Counted from the first letter of the stretch, positions 20,329 to 32,087 are shown. The stretch: 64,000 nt of DNA from Skeletonema tropicum (GCA_037178625.1 CM074148.1:310001-374000), one strand, 5' to 3'. The notes: generated by a model not told the origin, from the sequence alone. Numbers and translations are program-made.

Positions 20329-21179
20329 CTAACGAGGAGAGAGGCGAACATTACAGCGCTTGGAAGGCGAAGCATCTTCATTATCGGTGTCTGTATCAAA
20401 TAAAGCTTCACGCTTCACATTTACATTTGAGTCCGGCTTGACTTGACCATTTTCATAGTAGACTTGCTTTTTAGTTCTGATAGTATCTTCAAACAGGCTG
20501 GACTTTTTCCCCTCCTTCCACTCTCCGGTAGATTTGAAGATATCTCCTGCTGCGTATGTGTAGGTACCTTTCCCATGCATCTTGTCCTTGCTGAACTCGC
20601 CTTCATACACGTCACCATTGTGGAACGACATTTTACCATGTCCATCTCTGAGGTCTTTCTTCCATTGACCGTCGTAGACATCTTTCTTTGCGTAGGTCAT
20701 TACTCCCTTGCCATGCTTTTTTCTGGCATACCATTCTCCTGTGTAGATATCTCCGTTTGTATAATAGTAAGTTCCATTTCCATGATACATGTTGTCTTTG
20801 ATTTCTCCATCGTACCTCATTCTTCCATCAGGGTAATTTACAATGCCCTTGCCGTATTTTATTTTGCCGTGTTTCCACTCTCCCTCAATTACAGTACCAT
20901 CAACGTATTTGAGAGTTCCCTCACCGTCTTCTAAGCCGTCTTTGTATTCTCCCTCGTAGGTTGCATATGGTTATATCTTTTTGCCTCTCCCATGCTGTTC
21001 CCCATTTTCGTTCAACTCTCCTTTCTATTCAATCTTACCGCCGCCCCAAATGCCCTCGCAAATTCGCCCATCCCTGTACGTCATTTTTCCGATTCCAGCG
21101 GCTCGTTATCTTTGAAGGCACCATCATACACATCTCCATTGTTGAAGGTAATTGTTCCTTTCCCTGAATATTTCTTCAT
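20329..21179 (-). pseudogene. MORN-F, frameshifted MORN gene
   Basis: The ATG at 21179 opens MKKYSGKGTITFNNGDVYDG, but a one-base loss at about 21100 (ATTCCAGCGG where paralogues have ATTCCATGCGG) ends the frame after 29 residues. A second disruption lies near 20960. The C-terminal 163 residues (20329-20820) remain open, with MORN units and the tail DTDNEDASPSKRCN. The palindrome GAGATACGCGTCTC is upstream at 21376-21389. Confidence 0.8.
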
Positions 21180-21375
21180 CTTGCTCTTGCTTTCTTTCCG
21201 CTGAAATCTACTGACAGCTATGATTTGCCTAATGCCAACGTTGGCTATCAAACTAATAAACACTACTTGGCCCCAGTCTATCTTGTGAGCAAAAGATGAT
21301 CTCTAAAAGATTCGGCCCTTCTCACGAAAAAGAAAAGTTGCCCCATTCATCTCGTGCAGCAGAAAAGGTACTTCT

Positions 21376-21389
21376 GAGATACGCGTCTC
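21376..21389 (-). promoter_or_regulatory. Upstream palindrome of MORN-F
   Basis: GAGATACGCGTCTC matches the second palindrome of the family's upstream block. Confidence 0.35.
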
Positions 21390-21744
21390 ATATTCGACAC
21401 ATCAAGCTACTCATGCAGTCAATTGGTACATCAAGGCCAAAGTTGAGGAGATGGTAATCATTCATTACAGCACTCTAATTCAAGAAGCCAATGATGAGAG
21501 CGGGAAAAGAGAAGTAATTCATGGAGATTATGAAACCTAAGCTTGAGCAGTGTAGGTGTTGGAGCGGCAATCTGAAAGAGAAACGTATACATACGTGCAA
21601 TTATGCTACATATGAGAGATGACTTGTACCTGCTCTTTTAGCTTTGCACCACTTATAAGATGCATTTGGTTACTTTTCGGTCATTGTACATATAAAAATA
21701 ATTTACATAATCATTATTCTACTACGCACTATAATCCCTCTAGC

Positions 21745-21886
21745 TCTAGATCTAAGAAGGAGAAACACTAACTTTGCGGCGCTGGCTACTTCTTGACGCG
21801 GCGGCGTCAGAATCGGTAACACTGCCCTTGCGGCGTTTGCTAGGAGGGGCGTCGTCAGTATCGGTGCCTGCATCAAATGAAGCTTC
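21745..21886 (-). pseudogene. MORN-K, 3' end (left of first retrotransposon)
   Basis: The minus strand encodes the family tail in a partly duplicated form (two copies of a CTTGCGGCGTTTGCTA-like basic block). It ends at the first LTR with GCTTC, which is the 5-bp target duplication repeated at 28277-28281. The gene continues at 28277 and 44657. Confidence 0.75.
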
Positions 21887-22230
21887 TGTAATAGTCAAGT
21901 AGCATACTACCTTTAGGTACGTATGTATCTGTGACCATACGGATACGTGCTCGCTAAGCTATCGCTTATCGGGATCTCCATGCCTGACGCATGCCGCTCT
22001 GGATTCTGACTACATTGAAGCAGTCAGCTTAGAGAATCTTACTAACAGCCTACGTCTTGGAATTAGTACGATTTCTGTCCAATAGCATTCCGAGTCACTC
22101 GGCTTACACGAGCAACTCTACCGCTATGTAGCAGCAGCTCTCTCCTTCGAAGAGCTCACAACTACTCCAAATACGTAAATTAATACTGTATTCATCGTCG
22201 TTGTCATTACACATCTATTAGCCTGTGTCA
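21887..22230 (+). repeat. 5' LTR of copy 1
   Basis: The LTR is 344 bp, begins TGTAATAG and ends CTGTGTCA. It differs from the 3' LTR by a 4-base insertion (CTATGTAGCAG where the other has CTAGCAG). Confidence 0.95.
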
Positions 22231-22344
22231 TTATTTTAAAATAACAAGTGCTCTCGTCGACAAGCACCGCAGAAAGCTACCAGATACCTCGAAACGAGAA
22301 GAATCTTCCATCCTGGTGAAATATCAGAAGGACTGATCATTATC

Positions 22345-23998
22345 ATGTCGCAAAATGAATTAGCTTCGATTTACTTGGCCTACAACACTCTCACCGAGGA
22401 CAAACGGCCAAAAGAATCTCAGGTAACTCGTGGATACATCGAGGATAAAGACAAAGTCGTCTTTCCCATCTTTCCAGTTGCCAAGATTGCCAATGGTCGG
22501 AAATGGACTATCGATGGCGGATCAACTAATCATGCCAAAACTACGGTAACGTACTATTCCCTTCCACACAATGTTGGACAACATACCTACATGGTACTCA
22601 AACTCATCGAATATGAAAGTCTAATCTTCGAGCTTGGTTGGGACGATCACGAGAAGAAGCTCATGACTCAACTCATCTCCCATCAACAAAAAGCGTCCGA
22701 GCTAGAAGCCGACATCGCAAACAAATTCAACGGTATCTCCGGTGATCCTCTCGCTAAGAAGGACATCGACGAATTGAAAAAGACACTCTCGCAGCATAAA
22801 AAGCAAATCAGCCATCATGTGAACGCTCTGAATGATAATGCAGAACGTGCAGGAGGTATGCTTGGAAAGCTCATGGGTCATTTCGATAAGAAATTCGCTG
22901 TCATCATCGACAACTACTTCAATCAGGGTGAGCCGCACCAAGTGACGAAGTGGAGGGCAGTCAACCATGCATTTTGCAAGGACGCCATGGACTCTTCCAA
23001 AATAATGATCCCTCTGATGTCTTACACAGGGACGGTCTTCGATGACAAAGACGAAACATCAGACTACTTGATGTGTCGTAAAGCGATGCTCTGCACTCAA
23101 GCAGAAACAGGGCCTCGTTTGAAAACTCTTAAGGATATTCTCAAGTGCGCTAATTTATTGTTAGTCGAGCAACATGGTTATGGCCTCGCGGAAGCAACCA
23201 GAAGCTACTTGGAATCCAACATTAAATTCCATCGTGCATTCACATGCAAGGCTTGGGTAGGGATGATCACAGCAATCAATCAATATCTACGTCTCCTTAC
23301 CACCTACAAAGATGATGAACAGTACGCAGGACAACGATGATATTCCACGTGCCAATGTTCCCTACAACGAAGTGGAGCTGTGCAAGATTGTCTTGGCCAG
23401 CATGCCCAGAGAGGTTAGGGATTCTCTTCGAGTGACGTCTCCAAATCGTCCACTTGAAACAGAGCTGGAGCCTTTGGTCACTCGCATTGACGCCATCTTG
23501 GCTCATCAGAAGACCCAACGCGCTTCAAATGAAAAGGATAAGGCTACCAAGAACGGAGCTTCCAACCCCAACCCTAGAAACCAGAAGAAGAATGGTGGAG
23601 GTGGCGGTGGAGGTGGTGGTGGTGGCAATCCAAGTACTAAACCTACGCCTGAAAATCCCAAAGAAGGTGGGTGTGGCAACTGTCAGAAGAATGGAGTCAA
23701 CGCTTGGTTTACCCATCCTACGAATAAATGCCGCAACTACGAAGTCAATGGTCAAAAGAAGAGGCGTGATGGTGAAAACCGTCAACTACGCGATCACGAA
23801 AAAGAAGAAGGATCTGTGAAGGACCTCATCAAAAGCGAAATTGCAGCCGCACTCAGAGACATGCGTTCTGGTGGTGGCGGCCGTGATCATTACAGGCATG
23901 ACCGACGTGAGCGCTCTCGTTCTCGCTCTAGGTCTCGCTCTCGTAGTCCTGAATACCATCGACGCAGCCGTAGCTATCGCCGTCGAGATGACTATTGA
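22345..23998 (+). pseudogene. gag: gag of copy 1 (one-base frameshift)
   Basis: The ATG is at 22345. The first frame stops at 23340 because of an extra G near 23328 (GCAGGACAAC; copy 2 has GCAGACAAC). The original frame continues to TGA at 23996-23998. The intended protein is about 550 residues: an alpha-helical N-terminal region typical of capsid, then a Gly run, a zinc-knuckle-like motif CGNCQKNGVNAWFTHPTNKC (CX2C-His-X4-C with a long middle spacer), and an Arg/Ser-rich nucleic-acid-binding tail (RERSRSRSRSRSRS). In the intact state it would form the virus-like particle and bind element RNA. Confidence 0.85.
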
Positions 23999-24019
23999 AT
24001 CATTGGGTCCGACACTCGA

Positions 24020-27000
24020 ATGGAAAATAGAAACTTAAAACTAAATAATGAATCTGATTCTTATGAACGTTCAGTTAAACGAAGGAAACCTAATACTATC
24101 GATTTTGATTTGTATAACCTTGACCATTCGCCGATTAAAGGTGTCATACCCGATTGGAGCGGTGTAAAAGACATGCACGCATCGCTTCGTCAAAAAGTAA
24201 TCAGGGGAAATGGACTTAAGACTGTTGTTGTCGCAGCGTCCCTGACCAAGAAGGGAAACCGTAACTCACGCCCCTTGGTTTTATTACTTGACTCCGGTGC
24301 AGATGATGACATCATCTTTCTGCCCAATGAAGAAGTAAAGGCTTTTGACCCTATACCTCTAGCTCATCCAAATGTGTGGACTACGTCCAATGGCCAGTTC
24401 AACACAAGTGAAGTCGCAGAACTATCTTTCTTGCTTCCGGAGTATTCTCAAAGTAAGATTATGTCTTGTACTGCTGACATCAGACGCATCCACAACAGGA
24501 GGAGCGTTCAATACGACGCCATTATTGGTGTTAAAACCCTTCATGCTTGGGGAGTTACTATGCATTTCAAAGAGAAAGTCCTTGAAATTGATGGCATCTC
24601 CCGTCCTATGAAAAACAAGGACGAATTCAAAGATGAAAACGTCTTGATGAACATCTATAATGAAGCCCTAGAGCCTCAGTCAATTAAAGAGGAGACTGAT
24701 AGAGCCGTCAAGATTTTGGATGCCAAGTATGAAGCCGCCGATCTAGAAAAGATCGTCGATGAAAATTGCTCTCATCTCTCCAGAATGCAGAGACTTCAAC
24801 TACTCAACTTACTCAAGAAACATGAGAAGATGTTTAGCGGATCTCTCGGTGAATGGAAAGGTGAGGAAGTCCATTTTGAGCTTAAGCCAGATGTGAAACC
24901 GTTCCGTGGTAGACCGCTTGATGTCCCACAGATACACAAAGCAACAATTATGAAAGAACTTCAACGCTTAATTGATATAGGAGTTCTGGAGCAGGTACAA
25001 CAAGCAGACTGGCTCAGTCCATCTTTTATTATTCCTAAGTCAGACGGCACAGTCCGCTTCCTCTCCGACTTCCGCCAGCTTAACAAAGCGCTAGTGCGAC
25101 GCCCCTTCCCGCTTCCTAAGGTATCGGGTATGTTGCAACAGATGGAAGGCTTTACTTTTGCCTCAGCGATTGATCTCAATATGGGATATTACCATTTGAA
25201 GCTTGATCTCGAGACGATGAAGATTTGCGCCATTGTATTTCCTTGGGGAATTTACAGGTACAAAAGACTTCCAATGGGAGTTGCTTGTAGCCCGGACATC
25301 TTCCAAAGTAAAATGAGTTCACTCTTTGCTGAGTTGGACTACGTGCAGGCTTACATTGATGATTTGCTCTGCCTATCCAAAGGAACCTTTGAAGACCACC
25401 TGGAGAAACTCGACGTGGTATTACAAAAATTAAGCGACGCTGGTCTGCAAGTCAACGCAGCCAAAAGTAAATTCGCAGCCGTAGAGATTGATTACCTTGG
25501 GTATCATCTCACCAAACAAGGAATTGCACCACAACATTCCAAAGTCGCCGCTATCCTTGCTCTCAAACCACCTCGTAACGTGAAAGATCTTCGACGTTGC
25601 CTCGGTATTATTCAGTATTACCGTGACTTGTGGGTGTCAAGAACACAGCTCCTCGCTCCACTCACTGATCTAGTTGGAGAATGTGGAACCACTAAACGCT
25701 CTACCAAAAAGAAGCCGCCGTGGCGGTGGGAGCAGGTTCATCAGGATGCTTTTGATGAGATCAAGAAGGTAATCGCCCGAGATGTTATCCTGGCCTACCC
25801 GAACTTCGGTGAAGAGTTCACTATCTTTACTGATGCTTCAACTCGCCAGCTTGGGGGAGTGATTACGCAAAATAACCGTCCCATTGCCTTTTTCAGCCGG
25901 AAGTTAACTGCCGCGCAAATGAAGTACACTGTGACGGAACTTGAATTGCTTTCTATCGTCGAACTCTTGAAAGAATTCAAAGGTATGCTGCTTGGACAGA
26001 AGCTGGTGATTTATACAGATCATCAGAACCTCGTTCGAGATAGCTTAGGCAGCACCTCTGACAGAGTGCAGAGATGGAATCTACTCCTCAATGAGTATGG
26101 AGCCGACATTAGGTACATCAAGGGTGTTGATAATACCGTTGCTGATGCCATTAGTCGATTAGATTATTGCCCAAAAATCAACCCTCATCCAGAAGACGAA
26201 CTCGACAGCGAAGGGAACTTCAGGTCTGAATATTCTCACCGCAAGTGGAATAAGCTGGTCTCTCTCTTCTCTCATTATCAAAACGATGATGAGTGTGTTC
26301 TGGATAGAGAAGATGTGATAGAGCCAAAGGATTGCATGTCACATGTGTTTGCAAATTCAGCAGCCGATGACGAGGAAATTTACCCAGTCACCGTCAAGGA
26401 GATAGCAGATGCCCAACGGGAAGATCCAAAGATGAAGCACATTTTCGAACGGCCTGGTGCCGACAGTCGTAATCAGAAGATGATCATAGACGACACTGTT
26501 GTCTTGGTTCGAAAGGACAGACCTTCGGCTCGTCCGAAGCTCATCATCCCTGAGAAGCTGCAATCTAAAGTTCTTATGTGGTATCACCACTATCTGCAAC
26601 ATCCTGGTACTGACCGTATGGAAGGTACTATCGGCGCCGTCATGTATTGGCGTGGCATGAGTGCACAAATCCGTAGATTGTGTAAATATTGTCCCAGGTG
26701 TCAGAAATCTAAGGCATGCAAGCGTAAGTACGGTCAACTTCCTCCTAGGGACGCGATCGTTGTTCCATGGCAGACGCTCCATTGCGATTTAATTGGTCCA
26801 ACAACAATTAAATCAAAAGATGGAACTGAAATGGATTTCATGTGTTTAACCATGATTGACGCTGCTACTGGATGGTTCGAAATAGTCGAACTCCCTAATA
26901 GGATGATCGAGAAGAAATGTCCTCGGACAGGAAAAACTGTCGAAGTAGAAATCATTGATAAAACTTCCGCTACAGTTTCCCACCTCTTGAATAAATGCTG

Positions 27001-27733
27001 GTTAAGTCGTTATCCGCGCCCGAAGTATTTGGTGTGTGATAATGGTTCTGAATTCGAACTGCATCTGAAGGATCTGTGTGAACAGTATCAGATTGGACGT
27101 AAGCCGACTACCAGTAAGAATCCGCAAGCTAATGCGATTTTAGAACGAGTTCACGGAGTCTTTAACGACATGCTCCGCACCTCGGGCCTCGACGACGATG
27201 ATACCGTCGATGGCCACCGAATTGACCAATTTATCACAAATGCTGCATGGGCAATTCGATCTACTTACCACACCGTGCTCAAGGCTACTCCTGGTGAAGC
27301 AATTTTTGGACGTGATATGTTATTTGACATTCCGTTCGTCGCTGACTGGAGTGAGATAGGTCGCCGCCGACAAGAGCTCGTGGACAGGAACAACGCCAGA
27401 GAAAACAAAAGGCGTCTCCCATACGACTATGTTCCAGGGAGTAAGTGCTTGATCATCAGTGAGATCAATGGTGAAAAGCAGCGCAAAGCTTTAGACAAGA
27501 ATGAGGGACCGTATGTGGTCACAAATGTCTTTACTAATGGTACTGTCCGTATTCAACGTGGTTCCGTCAATGAACGAATCAATATCCGACGACTTACCCC
27601 CTTCTTTGAGGCAGAAGAAGCCAACGATGCAAGTGATAATGAATCACTTGGGGGAGTGTACAGCTTTCATAAACTAGAAATTAGTAGAATTATTCCAACA
27701 CATCAACACTATTTCATACTAGACAACAGTTGA
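24020..27733 (+). CDS. pol: pol polyprotein of copy 1 (protease, RT, RNase H, integrase)
   Basis: An uninterrupted frame of 1237 codons in the same frame as gag, separated from it by one TGA (23996-23998) and seven sense codons. The aspartic protease has DSGADDD at ~91. Reverse transcriptase spans ~300-480 with YIDDLL at ~444. RNase H starts near FTDAS at ~602. Integrase has an HHCC zinc finger from ~855 (HHYLQH ... CPRCQKSK) and the catalytic residues D (LHCDLIG, ~920), D (CDNGSEF, ~1005) and E (ILERVHG, ~1041). There is no C-terminal chromodomain. It appears functional; gag damage in this copy would require help in trans. Confidence 0.95.
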   Translation: MENRNLKLNNESDSYERSVKRRKPNTIDFDLYNLDHSPIKGVIPDWSGVKDMHASLRQKVIRGNGLKTVVVAASLTKKGNRNSRPLVLLLDSGADDDIIFLPNEEVKAFDPIPLAHPNVWTTSNGQFNTSEVAELSFLLPEYSQSKIMSCTADIRRIHNRRSVQYDAIIGVKTLHAWGVTMHFKEKVLEIDGISRPMKNKDEFKDENVLMNIYNEALEPQSIKEETDRAVKILDAKYEAADLEKIVDENCSHLSRMQRLQLLNLLKKHEKMFSGSLGEWKGEEVHFELKPDVKPFRGRPLDVPQIHKATIMKELQRLIDIGVLEQVQQADWLSPSFIIPKSDGTVRFLSDFRQLNKALVRRPFPLPKVSGMLQQMEGFTFASAIDLNMGYYHLKLDLETMKICAIVFPWGIYRYKRLPMGVACSPDIFQSKMSSLFAELDYVQAYIDDLLCLSKGTFEDHLEKLDVVLQKLSDAGLQVNAAKSKFAAVEIDYLGYHLTKQGIAPQHSKVAAILALKPPRNVKDLRRCLGIIQYYRDLWVSRTQLLAPLTDLVGECGTTKRSTKKKPPWRWEQVHQDAFDEIKKVIARDVILAYPNFGEEFTIFTDASTRQLGGVITQNNRPIAFFSRKLTAAQMKYTVTELELLSIVELLKEFKGMLLGQKLVIYTDHQNLVRDSLGSTSDRVQRWNLLLNEYGADIRYIKGVDNTVADAISRLDYCPKINPHPEDELDSEGNFRSEYSHRKWNKLVSLFSHYQNDDECVLDREDVIEPKDCMSHVFANSAADDEEIYPVTVKEIADAQREDPKMKHIFERPGADSRNQKMIIDDTVVLVRKDRPSARPKLIIPEKLQSKVLMWYHHYLQHPGTDRMEGTIGAVMYWRGMSAQIRRLCKYCPRCQKSKACKRKYGQLPPRDAIVVPWQTLHCDLIGPTTIKSKDGTEMDFMCLTMIDAATGWFEIVELPNRMIEKKCPRTGKTVEVEIIDKTSATVSHLLNKCWLSRYPRPKYLVCDNGSEFELHLKDLCEQYQIGRKPTTSKNPQANAILERVHGVFNDMLRTSGLDDDDTVDGHRIDQFITNAAWAIRSTYHTVLKATPGEAIFGRDMLFDIPFVADWSEIGRRRQELVDRNNARENKRRLPYDYVPGSKCLIISEINGEKQRKALDKNEGPYVVTNVFTNGTVRIQRGSVNERINIRRLTPFFEAEEANDASDNESLGGVYSFHKLEISRIIPTHQHYFILDNS

Positions 27734-27936
27734 TTTGATCAAAACCTATCATAAGCTTACACACACGTCAGCCTTGGCTTCTCGTGTCTTTTGTCGCAAA
27801 CCAGTCTTACAGTCTTACGCGTACACGTCACCGGTATTCAAGTAAATACCGTACGCACTCCTCTATGAGAGTAATTTTCCCACAGGGTTTTTCTCTCACT
27901 GAGCCCACTGTTTAATCCGAACAGCACGGGGGAGAG

Positions 27937-28276
27937 TGTAATAGTCAAGTAGCATACTACCTTTAGGTACGTATGTATCTGTGACCATACGGATACGTGC
28001 TCGCTAAGCTATCGCTTATCGGGATCTCCATGCCTGACGCATGCCGCTCTGGATTCTGACTACATTGAAGCAGTCAGCTTAGAGAATCTTACTAACAGCC
28101 TACGTCTTGGAATTAGTACGATTTCTGTCCAATAGCATTCCGAGTCACTCGGCTTACACGAGCAACTCTACCGCTAGCAGCAGCTCTCTCCTTCGAAGAG
28201 CTCACAACTACTCCAAATACGTAAATTAATACTGTATTCATCGTCGTTGTCATTACACATCTATTAGCCTGTGTCA
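27937..28276 (+). repeat. 3' LTR of copy 1
   Basis: The LTR is 340 bp. It shares the private variant GAGCTCACAAC with its 5' partner; copy 2 LTRs have GAGCCCACAAC. Confidence 0.95.
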
Positions 28277-28442
28277 GCTTCACGCTTCACATATGAGTCC
28301 GGCTTAACTTGATCATTTTCATAGTGGACTTGTTTCCTAACCTCGACCCTGACAATATCTTCAAACAAGCCGCACTTCTTTCCCTTCTTCCACTCTCCGA
28401 TAGATTTGACGATATCTCCTTCAGCGTATTCGTAGGTACCTT
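28277..28442 (-). pseudogene. MORN-K, middle fragment between two retrotransposons
   Basis: The 166 bp on the minus strand read EYAEGDIVKSIGEWKKGKKC, then VEVRKQVHYENDQVKPDSYV, which is the family C-terminal region. The fragment begins with the GCTTC duplication of copy 1 and ends with ACCTT, the duplication of copy 2 (28438-28442). Confidence 0.8.
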
Positions 28443-28782
28443 TGTAATAGTCAAGTAGCATACTACCTTTAGGTACGTATGTATCTGTGACCATACGGAT
28501 ACGTGCTCGCTAAGCTATCGCTTATCGGGATCTCCATGCCTGACGCATGCCGCTCTGGATTCTGACTACATTGAAGCAGTCAGCTTAGAGAATCTTACTA
28601 ACAGCCTACGTCTTGGAATTAGTACGATTTCTGTCCAATAGCATTCCGAGTCACTCGGCTTACACGAGCAACTCTACCGCTAGCAGCAGCTCTCTCCTTC
28701 GAAGAGCCCACAACTACTCCAAATACGTAAATTAATACTGTATTCATCGTCGTTGTCATTACACATCTATTAGCCTGTGTCA
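28443..28782 (+). repeat. 5' LTR of copy 2
   Basis: The LTR is 340 bp with TGTAAT ... GTGTCA ends, and carries the copy-2 variant GAGCCCACAAC. Confidence 0.95.
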
Positions 28783-28896
28783 TTATTTTAAAATAACAAG
28801 TGCTCTCGTCGACAAGCACCGCAGAAAGCTACCAGATACCTCGAAACGAGAAGAATCTTCCATCCTGGTGAAATATCAGAAGGACTGATCATTATC

Positions 28897-30537
28897 ATGT
28901 CGCAAAATGAATTAGCTTCGATTTACTTGGCCTACAACACTCTCACCGAGGACAAACGGCCAAAAGAATCTCAGGTAACTCGTGGATACATCGAGGATAA
29001 AGACAAAGTCGTCTTTCCCATCTTTCCAGTTGCCAAGATTGCCAATGGTCGGAAATGGACTATCGATGGCGGATCAACTAATCATGCCAAAACTACGGTA
29101 ACGTACTATTCCCTTCCACACAATGTTGGACAACATACCTACATGGTACTCAAACTCATCGAATATGAAAGTCTAATCTTCGAGCTTGGTTGGGACGATC
29201 ACGAGAAGAAGCTCATGACTCAACTCATCTCCCATCAACAAAAAGCGTCCGAGCTAGAAGCCGACATCGCAAACAAATTCAACGGTATCTCCGGTGATCC
29301 TCTCGCTAAGAAGGACATCGACGAATTGAAAAAGACACTCTCGCAGCATAAAAAGCAAATCAGCCATCATGTGAACGCTCTGAATGATAATGCAGAACGT
29401 GCAGGAGGTATGCTTGGAAAGCTCATGGGTCATTTCGATAAGAAATTCGCTGTCATCATCGACAACTACTTCAATCAGGGTGAGCCGCACCAAGTGACGA
29501 AGTGGAGGGCAGTCAACCATGCATTTTGCAAGGACGCCATGGACTCTTCCAAAATAATGATCCCTCTGATGTCTTACACAGGGACGGTCTTCGATGACAA
29601 AGACGAAACATCAGACTACTTGATGTGTCGTAAAGCGATGCTCTGCACTCAAGCAGAAACAGGGCCTCGTTTGAAAACTCTTAAGGATATTCTCAAGTGC
29701 GCTAATTTATTGTTAGTCGAGCAACATGGTTATGGCCTCGCGGAAGCAACCAGAAGCTACTTGGAATCCAACATTAAATTCCATCGTGCATTCACATGCA
29801 AGGCTTGGGTAGGGATGATCACAGCAATCAATCAATATCTACGTCTCCTTACCACCTACAAAGATGATGAACAGTACGCAGACAACGATGATATTCCACG
29901 TGCCAATGTTCCCTACAACGAAGTGGAGCTGTGCAAGATTGTCTTGGCCAGCATGCCCAGAGAGGTTAGGGATTCTCTTTGAGTGACGTCTCCAAATCGT
30001 CCACTTGAAACAGAGCTGGAGCCTTTGGTCGCTCGCATTGACGCCATCTTGGCTCATCAGAAGACCCAACGCGCTTCAAATGAAAAGGATAAGTCTACCA
30101 AGAACGGAGCTTCCAACCCCAACCCTAGAAACCAGAAGAAGAATGGTGGAGGTGGGGGTGGTGGCAATCCAAGTACTAAACCTACGCCTGAAAATCCCAA
30201 AGAAGGTGGGTGTGGCAACTGTCAGAAGAATGGAGTCAACGCTTGGTTTACCCATCCTACGCATAAATGCCGCATCTACGAGACTAATGGTCAAAAGAAG
30301 AGGCGTGATGGTGAAAACCGTCAACTACGCGATCACGAAAAAGAAGACGGATCTGTGAAGGACCTCATCAAAAGCGAAATTGCAGCCGCACTCAGAGACA
30401 TGCGTTCTGGTGGTGGCGGCCGTGATCATTACAGGCATGACCGACGTGAGCGCTCTCGTTCTCGCTCTAGGTCTCGCTCTCGTAGTCCTGAATACCATCG
30501 ACGCAGCCGTAGCTATCGCCGTCGAGATGACTATTGA
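28897..30537 (+). pseudogene. gag: gag of copy 2 (nonsense mutation)
   Basis: The frame runs from ATG 28897 to a TGA at 29980-29982, where copy 1 has CGA. It continues open afterwards to the normal gag stop at 30535-30537. The one-base insertion of copy 1 is absent. The zinc-knuckle-like CGNCQ ... THPTHKC and the SR-rich tail are conserved, and the Gly run is shorter than in copy 1. Confidence 0.85.
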
Positions 30538-30558
30538 ATCATTGGGTCCGACACTCGA

Positions 30559-31730
30559 ATGGAAAATAGAAACTTAAAACTAAATAATGAATCTGATTCT
30601 TATGAACGTTCAGTTAAACGAAGGAAACCTAATACTATCGATTTTGATTTGTATAACCTTGACCATTCGCCGATTAAAGGTGTCATACCCGATTGGAGCG
30701 GTGTAAAAGACATGAACGCATCGCTTCGTCAAAAAGTAATCAGGGGAAATGGACTTAAGACTGTTGTTGTCGCAGCGTCCCTGACCAAGAAGGGAAACCG
30801 TAACTCACGCCCCTTGGTTTTATTACTTGACTCCGGTGCAGATGATGACATCATCTTTCTGCCCGATGAAGAAGTAAAGGCTTTTGACCCTATACCTCTA
30901 GCTCATCCAAATGTGTGGACTACGTCCAATGGCCAGTTCAACACAAGTGAAGTCGCAGAACTATCTTTCTTGCTTCCGGAGTATTCTCAAAGTAAGATTA
31001 TGTCTTGTACTGCTGACATCAGACGCATCCACAACAGGAGGAGCGTTCAATACGACGCCATCATTGGTGTTAAAACCCTTCATGCTTGGGGAGTTACTAT
31101 GCATTTCAAAGAGAAAGTCCTTGAAATTGATGGCATCTCCCGTCCTATGAAAAACAAGGACGAATTCAAAGATGAAAACGTCTTGATGAACATCTATAAT
31201 GAAGCCCTCGAGCCTCAGTCAACTAAAGAGGAGACTGATAGAGCCGTCAAGATTTTGGATGCCAAGTATGAAGCCGCCGATCTAGAAAAGATCGTCGATG
31301 AAAATTGCTCTCATCTCTCCAGAATGCAGAGACTTCAACTACTCAACTTACTCAAGAAACATGAGAAGATGTTTAGCGGATCTCTCGGTGAATGGAAAGG
31401 TGAGGAAGTCCATTTTGAGCTTAAGCCAGATGTGAAACCGTTCCGTGGTAGACCGTTTGATGTCCCACAGATACACAAAGCAACAATTATGAAAGAACTT
31501 CAACGCTTAATTGATATAGGAGTTCTGGAGCAGGTACAACAAGCAGACTGGCTCAGTCCATCTTTTATTATTCCTAAGTCAGACGGCACAGTCCGCTTCC
31601 TCTCCGACTTCCGCCAGCTTAACAAAGCGCTAGTGCGACGCCCCTTCCCGCTTCCTAAGGTATCGGGTATGTTGCAACAGATGGAAGGCTTTACTTTTGC
31701 CTCAGCGATTGATCTCAATATGGGATATTA
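30559..31730 (+). pseudogene. pol: pol of copy 2, 5' part
   Basis: The frame covers protease (DSGADDD) and the start of reverse transcriptase through AIDLNMGYY, then is cut at 31730 by the large insert. The seven-codon link after the gag TGA is the same as in copy 1. The remainder is at 41561-44015. Confidence 0.9.
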
Positions 31731-32087
31731 TTAAACAGGGGCGCGCAGAATGTAGCGAGTGTGGTGGTGAGGTGGTGCCTGTGGCGGCGGGTTCAGCGCG
31801 GGCCCTCGGGGCCTGTCGAGCATCGACTCAGGTGTAGTATGCCATTGTTCTTTGGTTTTATTGTCTTTTTACAACGGAATCCGGCTATAAAGTTGCTCTG
31901 CAATGACGTGGTCTATAATTGTTAAAATCGTGCTGTGCACCATTTTACTAATTGGTTTATTATTCTGCAGTCATTCATCGTCTGATCTGTTTCCTGGTGT
32001 CGGTGTAGCTGTTTAGTTGCGTCTAGTTATCATAGTTGAGCAACTCTTCCAATGTCAGCTCACCCACGTGTTACTACCGCTTCATCA

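Larger units (their letters stand above)
21887..28276 (+). mobile_element. Ty3/gypsy LTR retrotransposon, copy 1 (complete)
   Basis: LTRs at 21887-22230 and 27937-28276 (TGTAAT ... GTGTCA) enclose gag and pol. The perfect 5-bp target duplication GCTTC lies at 21882-21886 and 28277-28281. The order protease - reverse transcriptase - RNase H - integrase places it in Ty3/gypsy; diatom elements of this group have been called GyDi. A purine tract, GGGGGAGAG (27928-27936), precedes the 3' LTR. Directly after the 5' LTR is the perfect palindrome TTATTTTAAAATAA (22231-22244) in place of an obvious tRNA-complementary TGG primer site. The LTRs differ by one 4-base indel, so insertion is recent. Confidence 0.95.

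Noticed and set aside
23841..24038. Overlapping frame bridging gag and pol as evidence for frameshifting
   Set aside because: Gag and pol are already in the same frame with one TGA between them; the overlapping frame is an Arg-rich-region shadow.
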